Shown here: piece by piece, positions 1 to 8,299 of the stretch
How positions within the stretch are numbered: the first letter of the stretch is position 1
How the letters are laid out: every line of letters begins with the position of its first letter
Origin: Afipia felis ATCC 53690
GTDB taxonomy: Bacteria > Pseudomonadota > Alphaproteobacteria > Rhizobiales > Xanthobacteraceae
NCBI RefSeq assembly: GCF_000314735.2
Contig: NZ_KB375270.1
Span: 186,001-250,000 of the forward strand
Length of the DNA stretch: 64,000 nucleotides
Direction: 5' to 3'
Notes under the pieces: model-generated
What the model saw: the letters and a program-made list of their open reading frames with translations, nothing else
Told to the model about the DNA's origin: nothing
The model's database searches: none
Position numbers and translations under genes: made by a program

Positions 1-628
1 CTGCGAGTTGCTTTGGAGGATAGGCGGTCTTCACGCTGTCCTGTCCGGTCTGCAGTCGCGCGTAGACGAAATCGCCGGCAATGTCGCCGATCGCCGGGTA
101 GATGGCGTGGTCGGCATAGACGACCGGGACTGAGAATTCTTTCAGAAGGGCGATGAAGGCCTCGTTCTGGAAGCTTTCATGGCGCACTTCGACCACATGA
201 CGCAGCCTGTGTCCGTCGATCTCGCGCGGTAGCAGTTCGAGAAACGCACCGAAGTCAGCCGCGTCGAATTGCTTGGTCGGCATGAATTGCCACAGCACCG
301 GGCCGAGTTTGTCGCCGAGTTCGAGCACGCCGGAATCGTAGAACCGCTTGATGGAGTCGCCTGCTTCCGCGAGCACGCGGCGGTTGGTGGCGAAGCGTGG
401 TCCTTTCAGCGAGAAAACGAAGCCTTCCGGTACTTCGGCGGCCCATTTGCGGAAGCTTGCCGGCTTCTGCGAGCCGTAATAGGTGCCGTTGATCTCAATC
501 GAGGTCAGTTTCGAGGCCGCGTAGCCGAGTTCCTTCGATTGGGCGAGTTTTTCGGGGTAAAATACGCCCCGCCACGGCGCGAAGGTCCAGCCGCCGATCC
601 CGATGTAAATTCTGCCTTTTTGCGCCAT
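1..628 (-). CDS. DUF72 (YecE-like) family protein, 3' end beyond the window
   Basis: The protein starts MAQKGRIYIGIGGW and continues in frame to the window edge, so about 209 residues are visible and the C-terminus is missing. The opening IGIGGW and the conserved stretches EINGTYYG, FSLKGPR and VEVRHESF are typical of the DUF72/YecE family, a TIM-barrel-like fold of unknown biochemical function. The ATG at 626-628 is the first in-frame start beside the intergenic gap. No partner gene is visible on this strand. Family assignment is firm; function is unknown. Confidence 0.85.
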   Translation of the reverse strand, partial: MAQKGRIYIGIGGWTFAPWRGVFYPEKLAQSKELGYAASKLTSIEINGTYYGSQKPASFRKWAAEVPEGFVFSLKGPRFATNRRVLAEAGDSIKRFYDSGVLELGDKLGPVLWQFMPTKQFDAADFGAFLELLPREIDGHRLRHVVEVRHESFQNEAFIALLKEFSVPVVYADHAIYPAIGDIAGDFVYARLQTGQDSVKTAYPPKQLA

Positions 629-941
629 GTGGTTCCTTCAAACCCGCTAAGGGCCTCTTGAATATCCGGTTTTAATCCCCATCTCACACCTAACGGCGGT
701 GTTGTTGCCCCTCCCGCACCATCGCCGAAACGGCCACGAAAGACTGGCGGATTCGATCCGCCCCGGGGCGAGCGCCGGATGTACGCGCAGCCTTGGTCAT
801 TCGTGGTCGTTACTATTTTCAACCCTAAATTTACTTTGCGCCACCGCCATTTGCGCGGGTTACCTTTCTGGCAATGTGTTGCTGCGAAGGTGCCTGCCAT
901 ATGGCCCTGCCGCTGTGGCGAGGCCGACCCAATGACCCATC
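629..941. other. Intergenic stretch without a recognised gene
   Basis: This 313-base gap lies between two divergent genes and should hold both promoters. I see no convincing small ORF with a ribosome binding site. A short inverted repeat around 732-750 (GGCGG, loop, CCGCC) resembles a tRNA T-arm on paper, but no acceptor, anticodon or D-arm fits around it. Confidence 0.5.
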
Positions 942-2069
942 ATGGATCGACCTGTTTCGCTAGCTCTTCGGGAGTCTCTTCACACGGATGCGCCGCAGTT
1001 GTGCATCGTGGTGCCGACCTTCAACGAGCGTGATAACGCGCCGCTGCTGTTCAGACGGATCGAGGCTGCGCTGGATGGTGTCGCGTTTGAGGTCGTCTTC
1101 GTCGACGATAACTCACCAGATCACACCTGGCAGGTCGTGCGCAATCTCGCGCAGGCGGATTCGCGGGTGCGTTGCATTCGTCGGATCGGCCGCCGCGGAT
1201 TATCCGGGGCCTGCATCGAAGGTATCCTGTCGTCCTCCGCGCCGTTCGTCGCGGTGATGGACGCGGATCTCCAGCACGACGAGACATGCCTTTCCGCCAT
1301 GCTTGCGCTGTTGCGGAACGGCAAGGCCGATCTTGCCATCGGCAGCCGATATGTCGGCGGCGGTAATGCCGACAGCTTTTCAGGCACCCGCGCGGGCGGC
1401 AGCAAATTCGCGACCGAAATCGCCAAGCGATTGTTGCGTGTCGAGGTCGCCGATCCGATGAGCGGCTTCTTCATGGTGCGGCGTGACCGCTTCGAGGAAC
1501 TGGCGCCTTCGCTTTCGGAGCAGGGCTTCAAGATTTTGCTCGACCTGATCGCAACCGCGAAGGGAGGGCTGCGCACAGTCGAGGTGCCTTATACGTTCGG
1601 CACGCGGATGCATGGCGAGAGTAAGCTCGACTCGCTTGTGGTGATGGATTTTCTTGGCCTCGTGCTCGCGAAGCTGACGCGCGATCTCGTTTCGCTGCGT
1701 TTCCTGTTGTTCGCTTTTGTCGGTGGCATCGGTCTTCTGGTGCACCTCGCGACGCTTTACCTTGCACTCGCGCTAGGCGCGACCTTCGTGGTGGCACAGG
1801 CGACCGCGGCCTTCGTCGCCATGACCGGAAATTTCCTGCTCAACAACCGGCTGACCTATCGTGATCAGCGCCTGCGCGGTGCGCGTCTCGTTCAGGGTCT
1901 GATCGCATTCTACATCGTCTGCAGCGTCGGCCTTCTCGCGAATGTCGGCGTCGCATTCTCGGTCTACAATCAGGAGCCGATCTGGTGGCTCGCGGGCGTC
2001 GCCGGCGCTCTGATGGGCGTGGTGTGGAATTACGGAATCTCGAACCTGCTGGTCTGGCGCCGGCGCTAG
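942..2069 (+). CDS. Family 2 glycosyltransferase (DPM1-like) fused to a GtrA membrane domain
   Basis: This 375-residue protein has two parts. Residues about 15-240 are a GT-A glycosyltransferase of the dolichyl/polyprenyl-phosphate mannose synthase type, with IVVPTFNE, FVDDNSPD and the metal-binding MDADLQHD, then GSRYV. Residues about 245-370 are a GtrA-like domain with four predicted hydrophobic helices and the conserved NFLLNN motif. Such fusions make polyprenyl-phosphate sugars at the inner face of the cytoplasmic membrane and may help flip them. The 3' end overlaps the convergent gene by four bases. The sugar and the acceptor glycan cannot be read from the sequence. Confidence 0.88.
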   Translation: MDRPVSLALRESLHTDAPQLCIVVPTFNERDNAPLLFRRIEAALDGVAFEVVFVDDNSPDHTWQVVRNLAQADSRVRCIRRIGRRGLSGACIEGILSSSAPFVAVMDADLQHDETCLSAMLALLRNGKADLAIGSRYVGGGNADSFSGTRAGGSKFATEIAKRLLRVEVADPMSGFFMVRRDRFEELAPSLSEQGFKILLDLIATAKGGLRTVEVPYTFGTRMHGESKLDSLVVMDFLGLVLAKLTRDLVSLRFLLFAFVGGIGLLVHLATLYLALALGATFVVAQATAAFVAMTGNFLLNNRLTYRDQRLRGARLVQGLIAFYIVCSVGLLANVGVAFSVYNQEPIWWLAGVAGALMGVVWNYGISNLLVWRRR

Positions 2070-2521
2070 TGGTCCGCGACCTTGGCGGGTGGCGCAAGCC
2101 GCTGGCCGATGCCGATCCGGTTCATCGCGTTCATCAGTGCGATCACGACAGTGATGTCGGCGATTTCCTTCTCGCTGAAATGAGGCTTGAGCTGATCGTA
2201 GTCGGCATCCGGCGCGCCGGTCTCGGCAACATGCGTGAGGCTCTCCGCCCAGTTCAAGGCCGCGCGTTCACGCTCTGAGAAGAACGGCGCCTCGCGCCAG
2301 GTGATGATGCTGTTGAATTTGCGCGCGTCATCGCCGGCCTTCATGGCGTCGCGCCAATGCAGATCGACGCAATAGGCGCAGCCGTTGATTTGCGAAATCC
2401 GCATGTAAAGCATGTCCACCAGCGCGCGATCGAGTCCGCTGGCGCCGATATACTGATAGAGCGGGCCGAACGCCTTCATCGCATCCGGAGCGACCTTCTT
2501 GATTTCCACGCGGTGAGACAT
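2066..2521 (-). CDS. Carboxymuconolactone decarboxylase / AhpD-like protein
   Basis: This 151-residue protein carries the AhpD-type signature CAYCVDLHW, a CxxC pair followed by a histidine four residues later, at about residues 50-58. It lies after MRISQINGC, as in the short alkylhydroperoxidase-like members of the CMD family. Such proteins act as small peroxidases or thiol relays. The related protein at 33222 has the same CxxC layout. The 3' end overlaps the convergent glycosyltransferase gene by four bases. The physiological substrate is not predictable. Confidence 0.87.
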   Translation of the reverse strand: MSHRVEIKKVAPDAMKAFGPLYQYIGASGLDRALVDMLYMRISQINGCAYCVDLHWRDAMKAGDDARKFNSIITWREAPFFSERERAALNWAESLTHVAETGAPDADYDQLKPHFSEKEIADITVVIALMNAMNRIGIGQRLAPPAKVADH

Positions 2522-2665
2522 CTTTTTTCCTCAATTCGCTTTTGATGCATCCTAGCATGACGCGGAACCTTCGCGCGGGGTAGGGCTTTCATGACGGCGG
2601 GCAGCGTGATTAGCTGACCTGATGCGGGGCAGGGCGCTCAACATCGTAAGCCTTGGGAGAACGCC

Positions 2666-2989
2666 ATGGATTTCGGACTGGGATCTCGTCGTGTCGCCGG
2701 CTGGATGGCAGCCTCGATGCTGCTCTGCGCACCGTCATGGGCCTTCGCGCAAGGGACGTCGGACGAACGGCAGGCCTGCACGCCCGATGTTTTCCGATTG
2801 TGCGGGCGTTACATCCCCGATGCCGACCGTATCGCGAACTGTCTTCAGCAGGCGGGACCGCGGCTGAGCCCAGCCTGTTATGCGGTATTCTATCCATCGG
2901 GCACAAGGACGCGGAATGCGCGTGCGGCGAAGCGGTATTATGACCTGCCGCCGCGCCGGAGTAACGATGACGATGATGACGACGATTGA
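2666..2989 (+). CDS. Small secreted cysteine-containing protein with a poly-aspartate tail
   Basis: This 107-residue protein has a signal peptide (hydrophobic WMAASMLLCA, cleavage likely after AFA). The mature part holds four cysteines in the pattern ACTPDVFRLCGRYIP...NCLQ...ACYAVF, which suggests two disulfides in the periplasm. The C-terminus is basic (about residues 82-98) and then ends in a short run of aspartates after RRSND. Similar short secreted proteins are common in this family of bacteria and remain uncharacterised. A strong terminator follows at 3018. ATG 2666 is chosen because it begins the signal peptide. Confidence 0.72.
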   Translation: MDFGLGSRRVAGWMAASMLLCAPSWAFAQGTSDERQACTPDVFRLCGRYIPDADRIANCLQQAGPRLSPACYAVFYPSGTRTRNARAAKRYYDLPPRRSNDDDDDDD

Positions 2990-3017
2990 GCGCGGGTCTT
3001 CTGCATAAGCCTAAACG

Positions 3018-3053
3018 AAGAACGCCACGCGTGAAGCGTGGCGTTCTTTTTTA
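3018..3053 (+). terminator. Rho-independent terminator
   Basis: A perfect 13-bp stem (3018-3030 with 3036-3048, loop GTGAA) is followed by a T-run. It ends the transcript of the secreted-protein gene upstream. The stem also lies just past the 3' end of the minus-strand gene at 3063 and could serve it, though the A-run on that side is short. Confidence 0.85.
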
Positions 3054-3062
3054 TGGCTGCGA

Positions 3063-3311
3063 TCAGTAGCAGACGCGCTGGGTGGTGACGACGCGACGCC
3101 CGTAAGGACCGCGGCGCACGATCTTGCGGACGGTGCAGCGCGGACCGCGACGGACGACGCGGCGCTCCACATAGGCCTTGGTTACGACCGGATGCGCAAC
3201 ATCGGTCAGGCCCGGCGCGGGCACCGCTGCCGGCGCGGCGGAGGCCGGAGCGGCGAGGGCTGCGAAACCGAGCGCAAGGGCAGCGGCAAATCCGAAAGCA
3301 ATCTTCTTCAT
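3063..3311 (-). CDS. Small secreted arginine-rich protein
   Basis: The protein of 82 residues begins MKKIAFGFAAALALG, a clear Sec signal peptide with cleavage after ASA. The mature part is short, proline/alanine-rich and then strongly basic, with repeated RRVVRRGPR / VRRGPYGRR units and two cysteines (CTVRK and the terminal VCY). The start at 3311 is supported by GGGAG eight bases upstream; an upstream in-frame ATG has no such site. Similar short basic secreted proteins are common in Bradyrhizobium relatives. Function unknown. Confidence 0.72.
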   Translation of the reverse strand: MKKIAFGFAAALALGFAALAAPASAAPAAVPAPGLTDVAHPVVTKAYVERRVVRRGPRCTVRKIVRRGPYGRRVVTTQRVCY

Positions 3312-3466
3312 GGTTGAATCTCCCTGGTGGATGGAAAGAAGGATCGTGGGGCGACAGTCATCATCACCGTCTGCCATTGTTTCGGACACGCGATGACTGG
3401 TGGATGAACCGGGCGTGGCAAGATGACGAAGGCGTGCTTGATGGACAAAATTTCATGTTCGCGCTT

Positions 3467-4537
3467 TCAGCGCGTCGATGTGGCGAGCTGCATCGCGGCT
3501 TTCGTATGCGGTTTGCCGATGCGGCGGCACAGCGCGAGCAGGGGGCGCTCCAGCACGATGTTGAGTGCAAGCCCCGCCGCGATCACCAGTGTGCTTGCCA
3601 GCGCGACTAGCGAGAGCGGATGGATTTGCGGAAATATCGCCGCGACGCCCTGTGCTGCGAACACCACCAGCGGTGCCTGAATGAGATAGATGGAGAATGA
3701 CGCGTCGCCGAGCCGCTCGCATGCGCGCTCTAGCGGCGATGCGTTGGTACGCAAACGGCTGATCCACGCCGCCGCCGCGACCAATGCGGCCGAGGGCAGG
3801 CCATAGACCAGCGCGCGGTTCGCCGGGTCCGTCACCAGCAGCACGGCTGTGGTGCAAGTGGCTGCGAGCAGCATCGCGCGCGTATGTTTCTCCCCACTTA
3901 TCCCACGGACGAACAGCATGCCGACAAGCACGCCGAAGATGAATTCCAGAATCAGCGGATCGGTAAAGAACGTGTAATGGCCGAGCGTGCTCGCCACACC
4001 GGGAATCTGCCCGATCATCACGAGGCTGCAGAATGCGACCACGACGGTGCGCCAGACATTCTGCGTCAGCGCCATCAGCAGCGCGAGCGTGAGATAGAAA
4101 TACATCTCGTATTCGAGCGACCAGCCGACGAACACCACCGGCATCTCGCCGTCGGTGAAGGAGGCGAAAGCGAGAGATTTGAGTACATGGTTCGGCGTGT
4201 ACCAGCCCGGCGTATCGAAGATAGCGGGAAGAGTCGCTGCAAGCGCCGTCATTGCGAGGATCGCAACGAAATATAACGGTATGATGCGCTCGACGCGGCG
4301 GCGCAGGAAGGTTGATGGTGTGAGTGGTTTGCCGCGCGCGGCGGCGGCCTGCGTTGCGTAATAGATAATGAAGCCGGAGATGACGAAGAACAGATCGACC
4401 CCGTGGCCGAAATGCCAGAGGCCGAGTGTGGGCGTGTCGGCAGGTACGTTGATATGGTCCGGCGCGATGCCCCAGACATGAAACGCCACCACAGCAGCGG
4501 CGGCGAGAAATCTCAGAATCTGGATGTGAACGAGCAT
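3467..4537 (-). CDS. Acyltransferase 3 family membrane protein (OafA/YrhL-like)
   Basis: About 356 residues with ten or so hydrophobic segments. The N-terminal QILRFLAAAAVVAFH contains the family R-x(10)-H pattern, and GHGVDLFFVISGF is the second signature. Members move acyl groups across the inner membrane onto surface glycans. The start at 4537 is preferred because AGGAGG lies immediately upstream and the protein then begins at the usual family position; an upstream ATG at 4603 has no ribosome binding site. The target glycan is unknown. Confidence 0.86.
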   Translation of the reverse strand: MLVHIQILRFLAAAAVVAFHVWGIAPDHINVPADTPTLGLWHFGHGVDLFFVISGFIIYYATQAAAARGKPLTPSTFLRRRVERIIPLYFVAILAMTALAATLPAIFDTPGWYTPNHVLKSLAFASFTDGEMPVVFVGWSLEYEMYFYLTLALLMALTQNVWRTVVVAFCSLVMIGQIPGVASTLGHYTFFTDPLILEFIFGVLVGMLFVRGISGEKHTRAMLLAATCTTAVLLVTDPANRALVYGLPSAALVAAAAWISRLRTNASPLERACERLGDASFSIYLIQAPLVVFAAQGVAAIFPQIHPLSLVALASTLVIAAGLALNIVLERPLLALCRRIGKPHTKAAMQLATSTR

Positions 4538-4719
4538 GCGCCTCCTAGCGCCCGGAGGGGCACGCAGGGTGAAACCAACGAGGGTGCGCATCGTTCCACG
4601 CAAAATTTGTCTGTGATGCTGGAATCAAGGCGATCTGGAAATTCATACCGTCGCCTTCTGCATTGGAGTCTTTTGTTTGCCGGTCTATGTTGGCGTGAAG
4701 GGCGCGCGGGTATCCGAAA

Positions 4720-5142
4720 ATGCGTAAAATTGTTGCATTCAACGTCCTGCTGATTGGGATGGCTTTTGCCCCGTTTTCCGCAATGGCGGCCGAACAATGC
4801 CCCGTCACCGATGCCGCCATCACTAAAGCGGGCGGCTATATGCTTGCCGTCGAGGCCGCCGTAAGCGCTGCTCCGGATTGCGAGCGTGCGTATAAGACGC
4901 TTGAGATTTGCCAACTTGGGTCGTCCGGCGACAATGCGCTCTCTGAGATCGTGCGCGCGAAATGCGAGCCGTTGTTCTTGGGAAAAGCCAGAGCCGGCAT
5001 GAAGGCTGCCTACAGGAAAAAGCTCGCCGGCTGCGAGAATATCGCGAAGAAGAACGAAGGCACGATGTACCTCGGCCTTGCTGCCGTCTGTCAGGCGAGA
5101 GCGGCGCGCGACTTCGCCCGCAAGCAGGCCAAAGCGCGCTAG
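4720..5142 (+). CDS. Secreted protein of unknown function
   Basis: This 140-residue protein starts MRKIVAFNVLLIGMAFA, a Sec signal peptide ending near SAMAA. The mature part is alpha-helical in character, with five cysteines (EQCPV, DCERA, ICQLG, KCEPL, GCENI and a late VCQAR). It has a basic C-terminus. I recognise no family. It stands alone between a divergent acyltransferase and a receptor-like gene. Confidence 0.68.
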   Translation: MRKIVAFNVLLIGMAFAPFSAMAAEQCPVTDAAITKAGGYMLAVEAAVSAAPDCERAYKTLEICQLGSSGDNALSEIVRAKCEPLFLGKARAGMKAAYRKKLAGCENIAKKNEGTMYLGLAAVCQARAARDFARKQAKAR

Positions 5143-5254
5143 CGGCCTTTTTCATAAGGGTCGAAGTTGCCTTGTTGGGGCGCGCAGCCGCATTGGCACA
5201 AACGCCGGGTTCCCGTAACATGGCCGAATCCACTTCGGCGACAAAGGTTACAAA

Positions 5255-6388
5255 TTGAACATTTCACGGCTGAGCTGCGTTTTCCGGCATTGGTCGGCTC
5301 TGGTGCTGTGGCTCGCACTGCTTCCCGCCGTAATCGGCGTGCTGTCGCCGAGGCCGGGCTTCGGCCAGACCCACTCCGTTATTCCCGATCACGAGCTTGT
5401 CGTCGGCACCAAGGTCGCGCCACCCTTCGCGATGAAGGACGAGAGCGGACATTGGAGAGGCGTCAGCATCGAGCTGTGGCAACATCTCGCCGACCGGATG
5501 AAATGGAATTACCGCTTTGTCGAGGCGGATACGGTGCCGACCCTTCTGGAAGGTGTGCGAACCGGCAAATTTGATGTCGGAATTTCCGCGATCAGCGTGA
5601 CGGCAGAGCGCGAGCAGACACTCGATTTCACGGCGTCCTATTTTTACGCGGGCACCGGCGTCGCCGTGCAGTCGGATCGGATCACGAACTGGATCCCGGT
5701 CATCAAATCGATCGCGTCATGGAGCTTTCTGCAGGCGGCGCTGACCTTGCTTGGCCTCGCAGTGAGTGCAGGCGCGCTGATCTGGCTGTTCGAGCGCAAG
5801 GCCAATGACGGATTCAGCGGCAGCGTGGTGCGCGGGCTGTCGTCCGGCGTATGGTGGTCCACGCATACGATGACCCAGCGCGCAGCCGGCGGCATCATGC
5901 CCATGACGTTGCCAGGGCGCATCATCGCGATGATCTGGATGGTGACGTCCGTCATCGCGATCGCGGTGTTCACCGCGGGCATTACCTCGACGCTGACGAC
6001 GAAGCGGCTGCATGGCATGGTCAATTCCGTGGCGGACCTGTCGTCCATTCGGGTCGGCGTCCCGGCGGGCACGTCGTCGGAAGATGGCCTGTCGCGTCTT
6101 CGCATTGTGCACTCGGTTCTGCCTTCGCCGGAGGAGGGACTGAAGGCGCTGCGGAGCGGGAAGATCGATGCGTTCGTCTATGATCGCCCGTTGCTTGCGT
6201 GGACGATCCGCCAGCGGAATCTGTCGTCGGTCGACCTGACGGACCTGATGCTGGAGCCGCAGCGCTACGCGATCGCGCTGCCGCCCAACAGTCGGTTGCG
6301 CAAGCCGCTCAACGTCGCGATGCTTCAAGTCACCGAATCCGACTGGTGGCGCGACACGCTGTTTCGTTATCTCGGCGAGACGCGGTAG
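5255..6388 (+). CDS. Prokaryotic ionotropic glutamate receptor-like protein (periplasmic ligand-binding domain split by a two-helix pore)
   Basis: The 377-residue protein has a signal peptide (about 12-38). It then has the first half of a family-3 solute-binding domain (45-150, with PPFAM and TAEREQTLDFT, whose Arg119 matches the ligand-carboxylate arginine), a membrane helix (about 158-179), a pore-like loop (199-216), a second helix (222-242) and the second half of the binding domain (262-375). This order is that of GluR0-type bacterial receptor channels. The usual potassium filter TVGYGD is replaced here by QRAAGG within TMTQRAAGG (205-213), so potassium selectivity is doubtful. It may be a non-selective channel or a sensor without conduction. 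Confidence 0.82.
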   Translation: MNISRLSCVFRHWSALVLWLALLPAVIGVLSPRPGFGQTHSVIPDHELVVGTKVAPPFAMKDESGHWRGVSIELWQHLADRMKWNYRFVEADTVPTLLEGVRTGKFDVGISAISVTAEREQTLDFTASYFYAGTGVAVQSDRITNWIPVIKSIASWSFLQAALTLLGLAVSAGALIWLFERKANDGFSGSVVRGLSSGVWWSTHTMTQRAAGGIMPMTLPGRIIAMIWMVTSVIAIAVFTAGITSTLTTKRLHGMVNSVADLSSIRVGVPAGTSSEDGLSRLRIVHSVLPSPEEGLKALRSGKIDAFVYDRPLLAWTIRQRNLSSVDLTDLMLEPQRYAIALPPNSRLRKPLNVAMLQVTESDWWRDTLFRYLGETR

Positions 6389-6481
6389 CTGCGTGAACGT
6401 GTTCCGACGGACAATGATGTGATGAGCCACGCGGGCACGTCGCGTGGTACGATCTGCAGCCGTGACGCAAGGACGAACACT

Positions 6482-7045
6482 ATGCCTCAGCCCGACTTTC
6501 AGCCCACTTTGACTGGCGAAACCGTAGTCATCAGGCCGATACGCCCCGACGACTGGCAGGAGCTTTTTGCTGCGGCAGCGGACCCCGAAATCTGGAAGCT
6601 TCATCCCGCCCGCATGCGTTATACCGAGCCTGTGTTCAGGGAATTTTTCGACAATGCCATCACCTCGAAGATGGCGTTCGTATTTGTCGAACGCGTGAGC
6701 GGCCGGCTGATCGGCTCGAGTCGCTATTTCGGCTATGATGCGCAACAGAGCGAAGTTGAGATCGGCTGGACTTTCATCATTCGCGATCACTGGGGCGGGC
6801 AGACCAACCGCGAGGTGAAGCGGCTGATGCTCGACCATGCCTTCACGTTCGTCGACACGGTGATCTTCTGGGTGGGCGAGGCCAATTGGCGTTCGCAGCG
6901 CGCGGTCGAGAAGATCGGCGGCGTGAAGCGGGATGGCACCTTCCTGCGCGATGCGACCGGCCCGACGCCGCATGTTGTGTTCGAACTGACCCGGCAACGG
7001 TATGAGGAGAGCGGCAGATTGGCGTCAGGGGATGCCGTCGGGTGA
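6482..7045 (+). CDS. GNAT family N-acetyltransferase (RimJ/RimL-like)
   Basis: About 187 residues. The layout TVVIRPIRPDDW, IGSSRYFG, VEIGWTFI, then ANWRSQRAVEKIGG is that of RimJ/RimL-type GNAT proteins, with the acetyl-CoA-binding region around the W-G-G-Q-T-N segment and the helix after NWRS. The start at 6482 has AAGGA about eleven bases upstream and matches the family start; an in-frame ATG 63 bases upstream adds a non-conserved extension. A related GNAT lies at 22678. Substrate unknown. Confidence 0.85.
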   Translation: MPQPDFQPTLTGETVVIRPIRPDDWQELFAAAADPEIWKLHPARMRYTEPVFREFFDNAITSKMAFVFVERVSGRLIGSSRYFGYDAQQSEVEIGWTFIIRDHWGGQTNREVKRLMLDHAFTFVDTVIFWVGEANWRSQRAVEKIGGVKRDGTFLRDATGPTPHVVFELTRQRYEESGRLASGDAVG

Positions 7046-7077
7046 CAAATTGAACGCTTCATTCAGGTTATAAAATA

Positions 7078-7109
7078 AGCCCCGGCGGCGATGCCGGGGC
7101 TTTCGTTTG
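7078..7109. terminator. Bidirectional rho-independent terminator between convergent genes
   Basis: A nine-bp stem (7078-7086 with 7093-7101, loop GGCGAT) is flanked by T-rich sequence on the plus side and by an A/T-rich run that reads as a T-rich tract on the minus side. It serves the GNAT gene on the plus strand and the SDR gene on the minus strand. Confidence 0.8.
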
Positions 7110-7117
7110 CAATGGTG

Positions 7118-7870
7118 TTATCGCGGGCCACCGGTGACGTGCAGCGTTTCGCCGGTGATGTAGGACGCGCCTTCAGAGGCGAAGAAGGCGACAGTGTTCG
7201 CGATCTCCTCGACCTTGCCGACGCGGCCGAGCGGGGTGATCGACTCGACCCACTGGCGCATGTCGCCTTCATCCAGCCCTGCGGCCTTCACACCTTCGGT
7301 GATGATCATGCCGGGGTTGACCGAATTGACGCGGATCTTGCGTGGCGCAAGCTCCTTCGCCAGCACGGCGGTGATCGCATCGACCGAAGCCTTGGTCGCG
7401 GTGTAGACCGCCGAACCCGGAGGCGTCAGCGTCGAGACGCCGGACGAGATGTTGACGATGCTGCCGCCGTTCGCATTGAAATGCGCGGCCGCTTCCTGCG
7501 ACACCAGCAAGAGTCCCAGCACGTTCAGGTCGAACTGCTTGTGGAAGTGCTCGGGCGTGATGCCTTCGAGCGGCGCCATTTCATAGATGCCGGCATTGTT
7601 GACGAGAACGTCGATCGGCCCGAGCGCCTTCACGGTCTCCGCCACCACCGCTTTCGCGGCCTTCGGGTCGGAGAGGTTGCCGTGAACGGCGATTGCCTTG
7701 CCGCCTTTGGACGTGATCTTCGCCACCACATCGTCCGCACCTTTTTTGCTCGACGAATAGTTCACGGCAACGGATGCGCCTTGCTCCGCGAGCTTCAGTG
7801 CGATCTCGGCGCCGATGCCCTTGGATGCTCCGGTGACCAGTGCCACCTTGTTTTGCAGTGTCTTGCTCAT
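7118..7870 (-). CDS. Short-chain dehydrogenase/reductase (SDR), FabG-like
   Basis: The 250-residue protein has the classical SDR elements: nucleotide-binding TGASKGIG, NNAG, catalytic Ser in NISSG, YxxxK in YTATK, and PG in VNPGM. Tyr-Lys spacing and length fit classical NAD(P)H SDRs. The start at 7870 (MSKTLQNK) has AAGGG upstream; the longer reading begins in the shared regulatory region. It is divergent from an ArsR-type repressor with an inverted repeat between them, so it is probably the regulated target. Substrate unknown. Confidence 0.88.
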   Translation of the reverse strand: MSKTLQNKVALVTGASKGIGAEIALKLAEQGASVAVNYSSSKKGADDVVAKITSKGGKAIAVHGNLSDPKAAKAVVAETVKALGPIDVLVNNAGIYEMAPLEGITPEHFHKQFDLNVLGLLLVSQEAAAHFNANGGSIVNISSGVSTLTPPGSAVYTATKASVDAITAVLAKELAPRKIRVNSVNPGMIITEGVKAAGLDEGDMRQWVESITPLGRVGKVEEIANTVAFFASEGASYITGETLHVTGGPR

Positions 7871-7895
7871 GGGAATTACCCTTGGTTGATGTTCC

Positions 7896-7920
7896 AATAG
7901 TTCGGAAATATTGAACTATT
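7896..7920. promoter_or_regulatory. Inverted repeat between divergent SDR and ArsR genes, likely operator
   Basis: Perfect eight-bp arms AATAGTTC (7896-7903) and GAACTATT (7913-7920) are separated by nine bases, in the 83-base gap between the two starts. The position and symmetry fit an ArsR-family operator controlling both genes. Binding is inferred. Confidence 0.6.
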
Positions 7921-7953
7921 GAACCAATTCAAGAGGGCGCCTATATTTTTTTC

Positions 7954-8271
7954 ATGGCACGGTTCGTTCACCCCTCGAAAGACGACATCACGCTCGAAGG
8001 CGTGCTCGCGGCGCTGGCTGATCCGATGCGGCTGCGCATTGTCAAGTCATTGCTAGAAAAGAAGAATTGCAGCCTGTCGTGCTCGGCCGCGGCGCCTTGC
8101 CCGGAGATGGCGAAATCGACCCTGTCCCATCACTTCCGCGTGCTGCGCGAGGCCGGGCTGATCCACACCACCAAGCAGGGGGTGGAAAACCTCAACTGCG
8201 TGCGCGAGGCGGACCTCAACGCGCGGTTTCCGGGGCTGTTGAAAGGGATCCTGAAGCACGCGGAGGGGTAG
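7954..8271 (+). CDS. ArsR-family winged-helix transcriptional regulator
   Basis: The 105-residue protein has a winged-helix fold: LADPMRLRIVKSLL at residues 20-33, then the recognition helix around STLSHHFRVLREAGLI and the wing TKQGVEN. Three cysteines (NCSLSC and PCPEM, about residues 39-50) form an insertion that could sense metals, thiols or oxidants, though the classical ELCVCDL metal motif is absent. It is divergent from the SDR at 7118 and probably represses it and itself through the repeat at 7896. Confidence 0.87.
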   Translation: MARFVHPSKDDITLEGVLAALADPMRLRIVKSLLEKKNCSLSCSAAAPCPEMAKSTLSHHFRVLREAGLIHTTKQGVENLNCVREADLNARFPGLLKGILKHAEG

Positions 8272-8299
8272 GGCGTTGTCACGCGCCGCTTCGCAAGTA

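Noticed and set aside
732..750. tRNA T-arm-like hairpin (GGCGG, loop, CCGCC) upstream of the GT2 gene
   Set aside because: No acceptor stem, D-arm or anticodon arm can be placed around it on either strand.
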